Positions 51,445-60,917 are shown, numbered from the stretch's first letter. The stretch is DNA of 64,000 nt from Rhodospirillales bacterium (GCA_020638335.1 JACKIT010000001.1:62001-126000); one strand, 5' to 3'. Numbers and translations: made by a program. Notes: generated by a model not told the origin, from the sequence alone.

Positions 51445-52956
51445 TTACTTCGCGTTTTCTATGGCCAGTTCGGCAGCGTGGATAATAGCGCGGGATTTAT
51501 TGACGGTTTCCTGATATTCGAACTCAGGGTCGCTGTCGGCGACGACGCCGCCCCCAGCTTGTACGTACAGCTTTCCGTCCTTAACGAGCGCTGTGCGCAG
51601 GGCGATGCAGGTATCAAGCATACCGTTGCCGGATAGATAGCCAACGCCGCCCGCATAAAAACCCCGACGGCTGACTTCCAGTTCGTCGATGATTTCCATG
51701 GCGCGGACTTTGGGTGCGCCGCTGACGGTTCCGGCGGGGAAGCCTGCAAACATAGCGTCGACAATATCGAGATCTTTGCGCAATTTTCCAGTGACGTTGG
51801 AGACGATATGCATGACGTGGGAGTAGAGTTCAACGAAGAATGAGTCTGTGACTTTGACGCTACCAAATTCGGCGACGCGACCTACATCATTGCGGCCCAG
51901 ATCAAGCAGCATCAAATGTTCGGATCGTTCTTTGGTATCGGCGAGAAGCTCTTCAGCCAATGCTTTGTCCTGCACGGCGTCTTTTCCGCGCCGCCGCGTT
52001 CCGGCGATAGGACGGATGGTGAGCACGCTATCACGTACGCGCACGAGGATTTCAGGACTGGCGCCGACAAGCTGGAAATCGCCAAGGGCAACATGAAACA
52101 TAAATGGCGAGGGGTTCACCCGGCGCAGGGAGCGGTAAAGCTCGAAAGCGGGCAAGTCAAAACGGGTCGAAAAGCGCTGGCTGGGAACGACCTGGAAAAT
52201 ATCGCCTTCAAATGTGTAATTCACCGCTTTACGCACGGCATCGTGATATTCTTCACGAGTCATGTTGGAGATGACATCCAGAGGCGTAGGAACTTTTGTT
52301 TTAAAAATCAGGCGCGTACGATCAACATAGGTGAAGATTTGTTCGGTTGTTTGGTCGAGGCGCTGCGCCGCCTGATCATAGATTGTTTTGGCGTCTTGAT
52401 CCGTGTTTCCTGCGTGTTCGTAAATGGGCGTCACAAGGGTAATGATTTGCTTGACGTTATCAAAGATCACCAGCACGGAGGGACGCATGAGAACACTGTC
52501 GGGGATTTGCAGATCGTCAGGGTTATTATCGGGAATGTCTTCGATCAGGCGGATCATGTCGTAGCCGATATAGCCGAACAGGCCGGAGGCGGCCATGGGC
52601 GGCAATCCATCCGGGATTTCATCAATATGACAAGCTTTGACCTGCGCACGCAGGGAGGCAAGCGCATCGGGGGTATCATCTTTAATGGATGTACCATCGG
52701 CGTCTTTAATTTCAACGATCCCTTTTTTACATAACCAGAGCAGGTCAGGGGCCATGCCGATGATGGAATAGCGGCCCAGTACATTGCCGCCTTCGACGGA
52801 TTCCAGCAGGAATGAATAGGGTGCATCCATGCAGAGTTTGAGATATGTGCCCACGGGGGTTTCGAGATCGCCGGGGAGTTCATGAGTGACAAGTTGGGAG
52901 CGCCCGGCTGTAAAGTGGTGCTTAAACTCGCTTAGTGCGGGTTGGTTTTGGTTCAT
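51445..52956 (-). CDS. trpE: Anthranilate synthase component I
   Basis: Makes anthranilate from chorismate with ammonia from TrpG. The 503-residue protein has the tryptophan-binding segment LLESVEGGNVLGRYSIIG and the chorismate-binding core: PSPFMFHVALGDFQLVGASPEILVR, TIRPIAGTRRRGKD, LLDLGRNDVGRV and FPAGTVSGAPKVRAMEII. Feedback inhibition by tryptophan is therefore likely. It is 4 bp from ppiD on the same strand, so they are probably cotranscribed. Confidence 0.97.
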   Translation of the reverse strand: MNQNQPALSEFKHHFTAGRSQLVTHELPGDLETPVGTYLKLCMDAPYSFLLESVEGGNVLGRYSIIGMAPDLLWLCKKGIVEIKDADGTSIKDDTPDALASLRAQVKACHIDEIPDGLPPMAASGLFGYIGYDMIRLIEDIPDNNPDDLQIPDSVLMRPSVLVIFDNVKQIITLVTPIYEHAGNTDQDAKTIYDQAAQRLDQTTEQIFTYVDRTRLIFKTKVPTPLDVISNMTREEYHDAVRKAVNYTFEGDIFQVVPSQRFSTRFDLPAFELYRSLRRVNPSPFMFHVALGDFQLVGASPEILVRVRDSVLTIRPIAGTRRRGKDAVQDKALAEELLADTKERSEHLMLLDLGRNDVGRVAEFGSVKVTDSFFVELYSHVMHIVSNVTGKLRKDLDIVDAMFAGFPAGTVSGAPKVRAMEIIDELEVSRRGFYAGGVGYLSGNGMLDTCIALRTALVKDGKLYVQAGGGVVADSDPEFEYQETVNKSRAIIHAAELAIENAK

Positions 52957-52960
52957 TTAT

Positions 52961-54868
52961 TTATTGCCCGTCCTGCGGTGCGTAAACTGTTTGGAGCAGT
53001 TTTTCATTGACACGTACGCCGTATTTTTCACGCAAGTTATTAATATAAAGCGTATAGGCTTCGTTTTGCATTTCTTGCAGAAGCGTGTTTTGTGCGGCCT
53101 TTAGCTCTTCGTCTTTGAGCTTTTCCGGAATGGTGGTGTTTGTTACGACCATGATTGCCGCGCCATCATCAAGATCGAGAGCAAAGAGTTCATTTTGCTT
53201 TGCTTCGAAGATCTGGCCAAGGGCGGCTTTGGTTAGCGGCTGTTCGATTTCGCTGGTGCGTTTGAGGTCTTTAGCGCTGCTCAATGTGCGGCCTTTAGCT
53301 TTGGCAAGATCCTTGATGGATGTGCCATCGCTCTGGGCTGCGGTGAGGATTTCAAGCGTACGCATTTTATTTTGAACGCGGCGGGAGTCATTGATCCAAC
53401 GTTTTTTGAGCGCTTCTTTTTGGTTTTCGAAGGGCTTGTATGATTTTTCGGTGATGCTTTCCACGATCAGTGCGGCCATACGGCCATCAGTAAGTTCTGT
53501 GACGGGGGAAGCTTCGCCCTCACCGAGTTCGAATAATGTTGTAATCATGTTTTGCGCATTATCTCCAAACTCTTCTGTGAATGCACTTTTGCCATCTTGG
53601 CCGATGCCAAATTGATTGGTGATGGGCAGGTCCTTAATTTCAACGCTCAAATCTTCCTTGATCGTTTCGATGGGCTGGCCAGCGGCGAGATAGTCATCGA
53701 GGCTGGCTGCCAGATCATATTGCGCATCGAGCAGGCGAGTTTCTGTAAGCTCTGTGCGGATGTCTTTTTTTGCAGTTTCAAGTGAAGTTGTATGGGGGGC
53801 GGTGATGGCTTTAAGAACTGCGACGTGATAGCCCAGGCCGCTTTCAACGGGGCCGATCAGGGCTCCTTCTTTTGCTGTGAAAACCGGTTTTTGGAGTTCT
53901 TCAAGCAGGGCGGATTTTTCGACTGATGTGGCCGGGATGTAGTCAGTTATATTACCGGTGACCTCTTTTGTTGCATCTTTAAGCGAGGCTCCGGCTTCAA
54001 TTTTTTGGGCAATCTCTTTGGCCTGGTCAACATCGGAAAGAATGACTTGTTCGATTTTGCGCGTTTCCGGCTGGCTATAGGAAGAGATGTTACGCTCATA
54101 GACATCCTTGATTTCTTCGTCTGAAATTTCAAGGCTGTCTTTCAGTGCGGCCATTTTAATGATGATGAGCTTGCTTTTGCGCGTTTCCGGGATGGCGTAG
54201 GCTTCTTTTGTGCTTTCATAGAGTTTCAGAAGCTGTTCATCTGCGGGTTCTTCAATTTCTTTGAGATCGGCATCTTTGAACAGGATATAATCAACACTGC
54301 GTTGTTCGTTTTCATAAGCTGCGAGATCGTGGGTCATTGTTTCTGAAGTTTTGAGAAAGCCGGATTGTACGGCGTTTCCCAGCATATTGACGCTTATTTC
54401 ACGGCGAATAGAGGCGGTGAGCTGGTCTTCACTCATGCCTTGGGCGCGCAAAATTTGAGCAAGGACGTCTTGCGGGCTTTGACCGGGTTGTGTCATAGGG
54501 GCGATGAGTTTTTTGATATTGGCGGCGACTTGCTGTGTGCTGACCTGAATACCTGTATCGGCGGCTTTTTGCTGGATGAGGCTGGCGCGAATTTCTCCAT
54601 TCAATAGTTCTTTAATATAGCCCAGTTGATAAGCTTGAGTCGGGGACATGCCTAAACGACTCAGGGTCGTGCGCACTGTGCGGTCAAATTGCTGGATAGG
54701 TATAACATTGGAGCCGATTTTGGCTGCGTCTGAACTGGTGATACCGCCGCGGAAAAACCCGCCAATATCCATAAATACAAGCCCGCCCGTGGCCATAACC
54801 AACAGGCCGAGCAGAAAGTATTTTAAAATTCCACCGGATGCGCCATCGCGTAGTGCGGTCATAACCAT
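52961..54868 (-). CDS. ppiD: Peptidyl-prolyl isomerase / periplasmic folding factor PpiD
   Basis: Membrane-anchored periplasmic chaperone for proteins leaving the Sec channel. The 635-residue protein has one N-terminal helix (LKYFLLGLLVMATGGLVFMDIGGFF), a SurA_N-like domain with NVIPIQQFDRTVRTTLSRLGMS, and a parvulin-like region in the middle (EISDEEIKDVYERN ... EGALIGPVESGLGYHVAVLKAI), which looks degenerate. The C-terminal half is helical. The order ppiD-trpE is common in alphaproteobacteria. It is divergent from tpiA. Confidence 0.92.
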   Translation of the reverse strand: MVMTALRDGASGGILKYFLLGLLVMATGGLVFMDIGGFFRGGITSSDAAKIGSNVIPIQQFDRTVRTTLSRLGMSPTQAYQLGYIKELLNGEIRASLIQQKAADTGIQVSTQQVAANIKKLIAPMTQPGQSPQDVLAQILRAQGMSEDQLTASIRREISVNMLGNAVQSGFLKTSETMTHDLAAYENEQRSVDYILFKDADLKEIEEPADEQLLKLYESTKEAYAIPETRKSKLIIIKMAALKDSLEISDEEIKDVYERNISSYSQPETRKIEQVILSDVDQAKEIAQKIEAGASLKDATKEVTGNITDYIPATSVEKSALLEELQKPVFTAKEGALIGPVESGLGYHVAVLKAITAPHTTSLETAKKDIRTELTETRLLDAQYDLAASLDDYLAAGQPIETIKEDLSVEIKDLPITNQFGIGQDGKSAFTEEFGDNAQNMITTLFELGEGEASPVTELTDGRMAALIVESITEKSYKPFENQKEALKKRWINDSRRVQNKMRTLEILTAAQSDGTSIKDLAKAKGRTLSSAKDLKRTSEIEQPLTKAALGQIFEAKQNELFALDLDDGAAIMVVTNTTIPEKLKDEELKAAQNTLLQEMQNEAYTLYINNLREKYGVRVNEKLLQTVYAPQDGQ

Positions 54869-54981
54869 GTTTTTTACCCTTTAGTTATTCTTAAGGTTGA
54901 TTTTTGTGTTTATCGGATTGCACTATAAGGCGGAGCTTACGGAGGGGCAACTCCCTATTCAAAAAGGATGACGGAAAACTC

Positions 54982-55737
54982 ATGAAAAAGCTGATTGCCG
55001 GTAACTGGAAGATGAATGGCAGCATGGAAAATGCACGGGCCTTGATTGCAAATATTATAAACCAGCTGGAGACGGATGAAGATGTTCTCAAAAAATGTGA
55101 TATTTTGGTTTGTCCTCCATTCTTGCATATTCCGGCTGTTCGTCATGCGATTTACGGGTTTCCTGATTTGCGTTTCGGGGCGCAGGATTGTTCGGCCTAT
55201 GATAATGGCGCGCACACAGGGGATGTGTCGGCCAGTATGCTGAGGGATTCTTCTTGTTCCTATGTGATTGTCGGGCATTCGGAGCGACGGCAGTATCAGC
55301 AAGAAAGTAATGAGATGGTGGCGCAAAAGGCTGCGCAGGTGCTTAAGAATGATATGACGCCGATTATTTGCGTTGGGGAGACAGAAGACGAGCGTGAGCA
55401 AGGTAAAGCGCAGGAGGTTGTAGCGGCGCAATTGGCCGGGTCCATTCCCGATCTTGAGTCTTTTCAGGAGATTGTGGTGGCCTATGAACCGGTGTGGGCG
55501 ATTGGCACGGGAAAAACGGCGAGCGTGGATGATGTTGCCGAGATGCATGGTTTTATTCGTGAGCAGCTTAAAGAACTTGTGCCGGATGCCGATAAGGTGC
55601 GGATTTTGTATGGCGGGTCGATGAAGCCGGAGAATGCCGGGGCGCTTCTATCCACAGAAAATGTCGATGGCGGGCTGATCGGGGGAGCGTCATTGAGCGC
55701 TGAGCAATTTCTAGCTATTGCAAGGGCGGCTGTATAG
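54982..55737 (+). CDS. tpiA: Triose-phosphate isomerase
   Basis: Interconverts glyceraldehyde 3-phosphate and dihydroxyacetone phosphate. The 251-residue barrel has IAGNWKMNGS with the catalytic Lys, IVGHSERRQY with the catalytic His, VAYEPVWAIGTGKTA with the catalytic Glu and LYGGSMKPENA. ATG 54982 gives the standard N-terminus; the frame is open 78 bases further upstream but those residues are foreign to the family. Confidence 0.97.
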   Translation: MKKLIAGNWKMNGSMENARALIANIINQLETDEDVLKKCDILVCPPFLHIPAVRHAIYGFPDLRFGAQDCSAYDNGAHTGDVSASMLRDSSCSYVIVGHSERRQYQQESNEMVAQKAAQVLKNDMTPIICVGETEDEREQGKAQEVVAAQLAGSIPDLESFQEIVVAYEPVWAIGTGKTASVDDVAEMHGFIREQLKELVPDADKVRILYGGSMKPENAGALLSTENVDGGLIGGASLSAEQFLAIARAAV

Positions 55738-55833
55738 CGCTGTATTCTAAGTTTCCTTTTAGGAAAATCTTAAACAATCTTTTTTATCATTATGTTTAAC
55801 GAATTTAACGTGATGGTGAAGGTAGAGGTTGCT

Positions 55834-56256
55834 ATGGGTGATTCCAATGAAAATGGTGATGCGTCGTTAACGCATCGGTTTTTACTGCAGGCAGAGACCC
55901 AGATGGCGAGTGAAGATCCTAGCGGGCTTTCGCAGGCGCTTGAGACCATGAAAACTGCGCAAAAGCAATTTGTTAATGCGTTGGAGGACAGTTCGGAAAA
56001 GCTTGTAGATGCGGCCTTTCAAGATAGGTTGTATTCTGCTGTCGCAGGTTCGACGGCGCTTGTTTCTGATATGTTGAACCTTCTCGAAGAAAATGGCGTT
56101 GACGTAGGTGGTATGCGTCAAAGCGCGAATGATCTTACGCATTGGGCGCTAGGCAAGGTTGATGATGCGTTTGACCATGAAGAGGACCACGAAATGTTAC
56201 AAGGGATCGCCGGGTTAAGCCAATACAATACTGATGACGGATTAAACGGTCCATAA
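55834..56256 (+). CDS. Protein of unknown function between tpiA and secG
   Basis: A 140-residue acidic, largely helical protein (LTHRFLLQAETQMASEDPSGLSQALETMKTAQKQFVNALEDSS...). No family is recognised and there is no signal peptide or membrane helix. ATG 55834 is favoured because AGAGG precedes it at the right distance; ATG 55792 and 55813 are in frame. tpiA and secG are usually neighbours, so this gene is an addition to a conserved block. Confidence 0.6.
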   Translation: MGDSNENGDASLTHRFLLQAETQMASEDPSGLSQALETMKTAQKQFVNALEDSSEKLVDAAFQDRLYSAVAGSTALVSDMLNLLEENGVDVGGMRQSANDLTHWALGKVDDAFDHEEDHEMLQGIAGLSQYNTDDGLNGP

Positions 56257-56307
56257 CCTTAAGATTCCTCTTGCAACCATGGTGTAAACCGCCTACATAA
56301 AAACTCC

Positions 56308-56658
56308 ATGGAAAGCGTACTTCTCGTTATACATTTGTTTTTGGCTTTGGCCATTATCGGGCTTGTCCTTTTGCAGCGCTCTGAAGGGGGCGGTCTGGGG
56401 ATTGGCGGCGGAAGCGGCGGTCTTGGTGGTCTTGCAACTCCGCAAGGAACAGCCAGCTTGCTGACGCGCGCGACGGCGATTTGCGCGGCGGCGTTTTTTT
56501 GCACCAGCCTTATTCTTGGCGTTTTGGCCGGGCGCAGTACTTCGCAGCAGGTCAGTCTGATGGATGCCCTGGACGAAACACCGACGACGATTGAAGCACC
56601 TGTGACGGAAGAAGAAAAAATACCCGAAGAAATTCCCAGTGTACCGATAGCAAACTAA
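56308..56658 (+). CDS. secG: Protein translocase subunit SecG
   Basis: Auxiliary subunit of the SecYEG channel. The 116-residue protein has two helices around the conserved loop VLLQRSEGGGLGIGGGSGG and RATAICAAAFFCTSLILGVLAG, followed by an acidic, proline-rich tail of about 40 residues, usual for the class. It is four bases before pyrG. Confidence 0.95.
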   Translation: MESVLLVIHLFLALAIIGLVLLQRSEGGGLGIGGGSGGLGGLATPQGTASLLTRATAICAAAFFCTSLILGVLAGRSTSQQVSLMDALDETPTTIEAPVTEEEKIPEEIPSVPIAN

Positions 56659-56662
56659 TACA

Positions 56663-58297
56663 ATGACACGATATATATTTATTACTGGCGGCGTTGTTTC
56701 CTCTCTTGGAAAAGGCCTCGGCTCCGCTGCGCTTGGCGCGCTTTTGCAGGCGCGGGGGTATAAGGTACGTTTATGTAAGCTTGATCCTTATCTCAATGTT
56801 GATCCGGGAACGATGTCACCGTTTCAGCATGGCGAGGTGTTTGTGACCGACGACGGGGCGGAGACGGATCTTGATCTGGGGCATTATGAGCGCTTTACGG
56901 GCGTTCCGGCGCGCAAAAATGATAATATTACCACGGGGCAGGTTTATACCGAAGTGCTGGGGAAAGAACGGCGCGGTGATTATCTGGGTGCGACGATTCA
57001 GGTCATTCCGCACATTACCAATGAGATCAAAGATTTCATTTTAGAGAAAGAAGGTACGGCGGATTTTGTGCTGTGTGAGATTGGCGGAACGGTAGGCGAT
57101 ATTGAATCTTTGCCGTTTTTGGAGGCTATTCGCCAGTTTGGTAATGAGGTCGGGCATGATCGCGCGCTTTATGTGCATGTGACATTGCTTCCTTATATTC
57201 CAGCGGCAGGAGAGTTGAAAACAAAGCCGACTCAACATTCTGTAAAAGAGCTTATGAGTTATGGCATTCGCCCGGATATTTTGCTGTGCCGGGCTGATCG
57301 TGAAATTCATCAAGAAGAGCGCCGCAAGATTGCACTGTTTTGTAATCTTGCTGAGAAAAATGTGATACCAGCGCTGGATGTTTCTTCGATCTATGAAGTG
57401 CCGTTGTCTTACCATGCCGAGGGGCTGGACCATCAGGTGATGGAGTGTTTCGGGATTAAGGACATCGCCAATCTCGACCTGTCGATCTGGGAAAAGATTG
57501 TGCGGCGGATTAAAGAGCCGGAAAGTACCGTGAAAATCGCAGTTGTCGGGAAGTACACCAATTTGGCGGATAGTTATAAATCACTCAATGAAGCGCTCAT
57601 TCATGGCGGCGTTGCCAATAAGGTTAAGGTTAAACTGAAATTTATTGAGGGTGAGGATTTTGAAGGCGGTGTAAATCTTGCGGAGCATTTGCAAGGTGTG
57701 CACGGTATTTTGGTGCCGGGCGGTTTTGGCAAGCGTGGTACGGAAGGTAAAATCAAGGCTGTGGAATATGCGCGGAAGCATAATATTCCGTATTTCGGGA
57801 TTTGTCTGGGGATGCAGATGGCGATTATCGAAGCGGCTCGCAATTTATGCGGGATTGAGGATGCGACATCGAGCGAGTTGTCTGATGGCGGGACGCATGT
57901 GATCGGCTTGATGACCGAATGGGAAACGGAAGAGGGCGGCAAGGAGCAGCGCAGTGAGGATACCGATCTCGGTGGAACGATGCGCCTTGGGGCGTATCCG
58001 GCCAAGCTGGTTGAAGGCTCACGCGTGGCGGATATTTACGGCAGTGAAGAGATTAGCGAGCGCCATCGTCACCGTTATGAGGTCAATATCAATTACCGCG
58101 AGCAGTTTGAGGCGCAGGGGCTCGTGTTTTCCGGTTTGTCCCCGGATGGGGAATTGCCCGAGATTGTCGAGCGGACCGACCATCCGTGGTTTGTCGGTGT
58201 GCAGTTCCATCCAGAGCTAAAATCCAAGCCGTTTGATCCGCATCCGCTGTTTGTCAGCTTTATCGAAGCGGCGCTGAAGCAAAGCCGTTTGGTTTAG
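56663..58297 (+). CDS. pyrG: CTP synthase
   Basis: Makes CTP from UTP, ATP and glutamine. The 544-residue protein has the synthase domain (ITGGVVSSLGKGLGSAALGALLQARG; LDPYLNVDPGTMSPFQHGEVFVTDDGAETDLDLGHYERF) and a C-terminal glutamine amidotransferase domain with the nucleophile in YFGICLGMQMA and the His/Glu pair in VQFHPELKS. It takes up the UTP whose synthesis includes PyrH in the same window. Confidence 0.97.
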   Translation: MTRYIFITGGVVSSLGKGLGSAALGALLQARGYKVRLCKLDPYLNVDPGTMSPFQHGEVFVTDDGAETDLDLGHYERFTGVPARKNDNITTGQVYTEVLGKERRGDYLGATIQVIPHITNEIKDFILEKEGTADFVLCEIGGTVGDIESLPFLEAIRQFGNEVGHDRALYVHVTLLPYIPAAGELKTKPTQHSVKELMSYGIRPDILLCRADREIHQEERRKIALFCNLAEKNVIPALDVSSIYEVPLSYHAEGLDHQVMECFGIKDIANLDLSIWEKIVRRIKEPESTVKIAVVGKYTNLADSYKSLNEALIHGGVANKVKVKLKFIEGEDFEGGVNLAEHLQGVHGILVPGGFGKRGTEGKIKAVEYARKHNIPYFGICLGMQMAIIEAARNLCGIEDATSSELSDGGTHVIGLMTEWETEEGGKEQRSEDTDLGGTMRLGAYPAKLVEGSRVADIYGSEEISERHRHRYEVNINYREQFEAQGLVFSGLSPDGELPEIVERTDHPWFVGVQFHPELKSKPFDPHPLFVSFIEAALKQSRLV

Positions 58298-58298
58298 G

Positions 58299-58742
58299 AT
58301 GAAGGCGGTTCTTGATACAAACATCTTTGTCGGGGCGTTGCAGCGTCATGACGGGGTAAACCGGGCGGTATTAAAACAGGCCTTTTTGGATGATATCACG
58401 CCATTGATGAGCGAAGCGCTTTATAGCGAATATCAAAGTCTGATGGGGCGCGGGCATCTTTTCGAAGACAGCAGTTTCAATACGCAGGAGCGCGAAGATT
58501 TTTTTGACGATTTTTGCAGCATTTGCCGCTGGGTGGATGTGTATTATCGCTGGCGGCCAAATTTGCGCGATGAGGCGGATAATCATGTGCTGGAGCTGGC
58601 GATTTCCGGGGGTGCGGAGATGCTGATTACCTGGAATAAAAAGGACTTTCGCCACGGGAATCTGCTTCTGCCGGAGATCGCTATTCTCACGCCTGTGGAA
58701 TATTTTCGGATGCAGCGTGAAAACTCCGTAAAAAACCATTGA
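58299..58742 (+). CDS. PIN-domain toxin of a toxin-antitoxin pair
   Basis: A predicted Mg2+-dependent endoribonuclease of 147 residues, of the 'putative toxin-antitoxin system toxin component, PIN family' type. The first strand has the catalytic Asp in AVLDTNIFVGALQ (D6); later acidic residues are in SEALYSEYQSLMGR, and RDEADNHVLELAISGGAEMLITWNKKDF carries the remaining active-site acids. It starts one base after pyrG and so is probably read through from it, while the partner RHH antitoxin follows with its own promoter; toxin before antitoxin is the less common order. The target RNA is unknown. Confidence 0.88.
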   Translation: MKAVLDTNIFVGALQRHDGVNRAVLKQAFLDDITPLMSEALYSEYQSLMGRGHLFEDSSFNTQEREDFFDDFCSICRWVDVYYRWRPNLRDEADNHVLELAISGGAEMLITWNKKDFRHGNLLLPEIAILTPVEYFRMQRENSVKNH

Positions 58743-58766
58743 CAGTGATAGCGTATGTGCTATCAT
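58739..58766 (+). promoter_or_regulatory. Antitoxin promoter with internal inverted-repeat operator
   Basis: TTGACA (58739-58744) and TATCAT (58761-58766) are 16 bp apart. Between and over them is a perfect inverted repeat, TGATAGC-N6-GCTATCA (58746-58765). It overlaps the end of the toxin gene and lies 27 bp before the antitoxin start, the expected place for autorepression by an RHH protein. Confidence 0.75.
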
Positions 58767-58792
58767 TAGATAATAAAGAAAGGAGGTGCGCT

Positions 58793-59077
58793 ATGGCTAC
58801 TTTGACGATTCGTATGGCGGATGATAAAGCCAACCGTTTGAAAGAACTTGCAAAATCCAGGGATATCAGCCTCAATAAGTTGATTGAAGAATGGGCCACG
58901 ATGGGGATCGCGGAATTTGATGCGCAGGCGTCCTTTTTGGCGCGGGTGGCGCGCGGTTCGCGGGAACGTGGGCTGGCCGCCCTTGAAATGCTTGATGCGC
59001 GGGATGACGAACCTCAATCCGCGCATCAAACGCTGCACGATTCCGAAACCGGTGGTTTCAAGCATAAAGACGATTGA
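58793..59077 (+). CDS. Ribbon-helix-helix antitoxin
   Basis: A 94-residue protein with an N-terminal RHH DNA-binding domain (MATLTIRMADDKANRLKELAKSRDISLNKLIEEWATMG: one strand, two helices) and a disordered, acidic C-terminal part that would wrap the PIN toxin. ATG 58793 follows a perfect ribosome-binding site (AAAGGAGG). It is predicted to bind the inverted repeat in its own promoter. Similar RHH proteins accompany COG1569 PIN toxins elsewhere. Confidence 0.85.
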   Translation: MATLTIRMADDKANRLKELAKSRDISLNKLIEEWATMGIAEFDAQASFLARVARGSRERGLAALEMLDARDDEPQSAHQTLHDSETGGFKHKDD

Positions 59078-59104
59078 AGCGAGGGTGGGGTAGAGCCGTT
59101 TGGT

Positions 59105-59974
59105 TTAGGCCTCAAAGCTGCTCAGCGCTTCGGACAAGGTTTCCCAGCTTTCATTGGGGCGCAGGCGGGCATTTTCTCCAGAGTTACAAATTTGTCTAAG
59201 CCTTTTGGCGGGCATGCCTGCAGCTTCTGCGGCTTTGGCGAGAAATTCTTCCTGAAGTGTTCCATCTTCGTTGAAGAGTTTTTGTCGTGCGTTTTGACAA
59301 AACTCTTCATGTGGTGCTAGGGGCTCGTCGCACTCAGCGTCAGGTTGTTGTTTTTCCGCCTCTTTCTTAAGAGGTTCCAATGCCGGGCCTGGCTCTCCCT
59401 TTATTTTTTCGAGAATTCTCAAGCTGTTTTCAATGGCATATTTTTCCCGCTCGCTGGCTAAGTGTATTTTTTTGGCTAATATTTGAAGACGATCGGCTTG
59501 GATTTTTCCGTCGGGATATTGTTCTTTCAATGTTTTTAAGAGGGTCTGATTGTCATTTTCCAGGGTGCTTTGTAGGGCATCTTCGGTCACAAGGTCTTTG
59601 AGTATGTCTTTTAATATGTTTTTTATTTTTTCTATTGGGGTGCGGCGTCCGTCTGCGAGGTTGTGCAAGTTTACTGCATCGAGATTAATGCCGGGGGTGT
59701 GTTTGATTTTTTCCAGAATTCGTTCTTCTTTACCCTCATTGTTCACAGCGCTGTGGAGGGCGCGTGTAAACCCAACGTCGTGCTTGCCGTTTCTGTGTAT
59801 GTGGGCCTGTCTCTTTTCTTTTCTGTTCGGATCTCTTTTTCTTTCTTTTGCTTTTTGTGCTCTTAGCTGCCTTTTTTCATATTTTTGTTGTTTATATGCC
59901 GCTTTGTCAAATGGTTCGGACAAAGGTGTGCCCGTGTCTTGACCTGTGTCTTTGTTACTATAGTGATCAGCCAT
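59105..59974 (-). CDS. Lys/Glu-rich protein of unknown function
   Basis: A 289-residue, strongly charged protein on the minus strand between the toxin-antitoxin pair and kdsA. The N-terminal 70 residues are very basic (KQQKYEKRQLRAQKAKERKRD), the middle is helical with repeated ILEKIK motifs (residues about 85 and 187), and the last 90 residues are acidic. No signal peptide, membrane helix or family is recognised. pyrG and kdsA are normally adjacent, so it is accessory. Nucleic-acid binding would be compatible with the basic start, but that is only composition. Confidence 0.65.
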   Translation of the reverse strand: MADHYSNKDTGQDTGTPLSEPFDKAAYKQQKYEKRQLRAQKAKERKRDPNRKEKRQAHIHRNGKHDVGFTRALHSAVNNEGKEERILEKIKHTPGINLDAVNLHNLADGRRTPIEKIKNILKDILKDLVTEDALQSTLENDNQTLLKTLKEQYPDGKIQADRLQILAKKIHLASEREKYAIENSLRILEKIKGEPGPALEPLKKEAEKQQPDAECDEPLAPHEEFCQNARQKLFNEDGTLQEEFLAKAAEAAGMPAKRLRQICNSGENARLRPNESWETLSEALSSFEA

Positions 59975-60095
59975 TTTTTGTCTCTTCTTTACTCAAAAAA
60001 TGCACAATAGTGCGTTTTATATGTAAAAATCAAGAGGTTTATTGAAAATGTTATGGGGCTTCCCATCGGGGGGGAAGTGCTTTACAACAATTCTC

Positions 60096-60917
60096 ATGAA
60101 AACCGTATCTTTAGATAATGTCCAGATCGCCAATGACAGGCCGTTTGTGCTGATTGCCGGGCCGTGCCAGATGGAAAGTCGCGATCACGCTTTCGATATG
60201 TGCGGGGCGTTGGTTGAGATTACCAAAGATCTCGGCATTCCATTCATTTATAAAAGTTCATTTGATAAAGCCAACCGGACGTCTTTGCATGGCCAGCGGG
60301 GTTTAGGGCTGGATGGGGCTTTGCCGATTTTTGCCGACCTTAAGAAAGAATTTGGTGCGCCTGTGCTCACCGATATTCATACGGCGGAGCAATGCGCGGA
60401 TGTGGCTGAGGTCGTTGATGTGCTGCAAATCCCGGCGTTTTTGTGCCGCCAGACGGATTTGCTGGTGGCGGCGGCCAAGACGGGCGCGGTGATTAATGTC
60501 AAAAAGGGGCAATTTCTGGCGCCATGGGACATGGAAAACGTGGTGGCGAAGATTTCCGAGAGCGGTAATGAGCGAATTTTGCTGACCGATCGCGGAACGA
60601 GCTTTGGCTATAACACGCTGGTGTCGGATATGCGGGGCTTGCCGATTATGGCGCAGACTGGCTATCCGGTGATTATTGATGCGACGCACAGCGTCCAGCA
60701 GCCTGGCGGGCAGGGGGCGTCTTCTGGTGGTGACCGGAGCATGGTGCCGGTGATTGCGCGCGCGGCGGTGGCTGTCGGCGTGGCCGGAGTGTTCATGGAA
60801 ACCCATCAGGACCCGGACAATGCGCCCTCAGACGGGCCGAATATGGTAAAATTAGAGGATATGCGAGTTTTGCTGGAAACACTCATGAAACTCGACAAAA
60901 TCGCAAAAAACGCGTAA
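60096..60917 (+). CDS. kdsA: 3-deoxy-D-manno-octulosonate 8-phosphate synthase
   Basis: Makes KDO-8-phosphate for the inner core of lipopolysaccharide. The 273-residue barrel has VLIAGPCQMESRDHAFDM, IYKSSFDKANRTSLHGQRG, VLTDIHTAEQCADVAEVVDVLQIPAFLCRQTDLLVAAA and DATHSVQQPGGQGASSGGDR. ATG 60096 (MKTVSLDNVQIANDRPF) is the start; the frame is open 54 bases upstream through a GC-rich hairpin (CTTCCC...GGGAAG), which is probably untranslated leader. Confidence 0.96.
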   Translation: MKTVSLDNVQIANDRPFVLIAGPCQMESRDHAFDMCGALVEITKDLGIPFIYKSSFDKANRTSLHGQRGLGLDGALPIFADLKKEFGAPVLTDIHTAEQCADVAEVVDVLQIPAFLCRQTDLLVAAAKTGAVINVKKGQFLAPWDMENVVAKISESGNERILLTDRGTSFGYNTLVSDMRGLPIMAQTGYPVIIDATHSVQQPGGQGASSGGDRSMVPVIARAAVAVGVAGVFMETHQDPDNAPSDGPNMVKLEDMRVLLETLMKLDKIAKNA

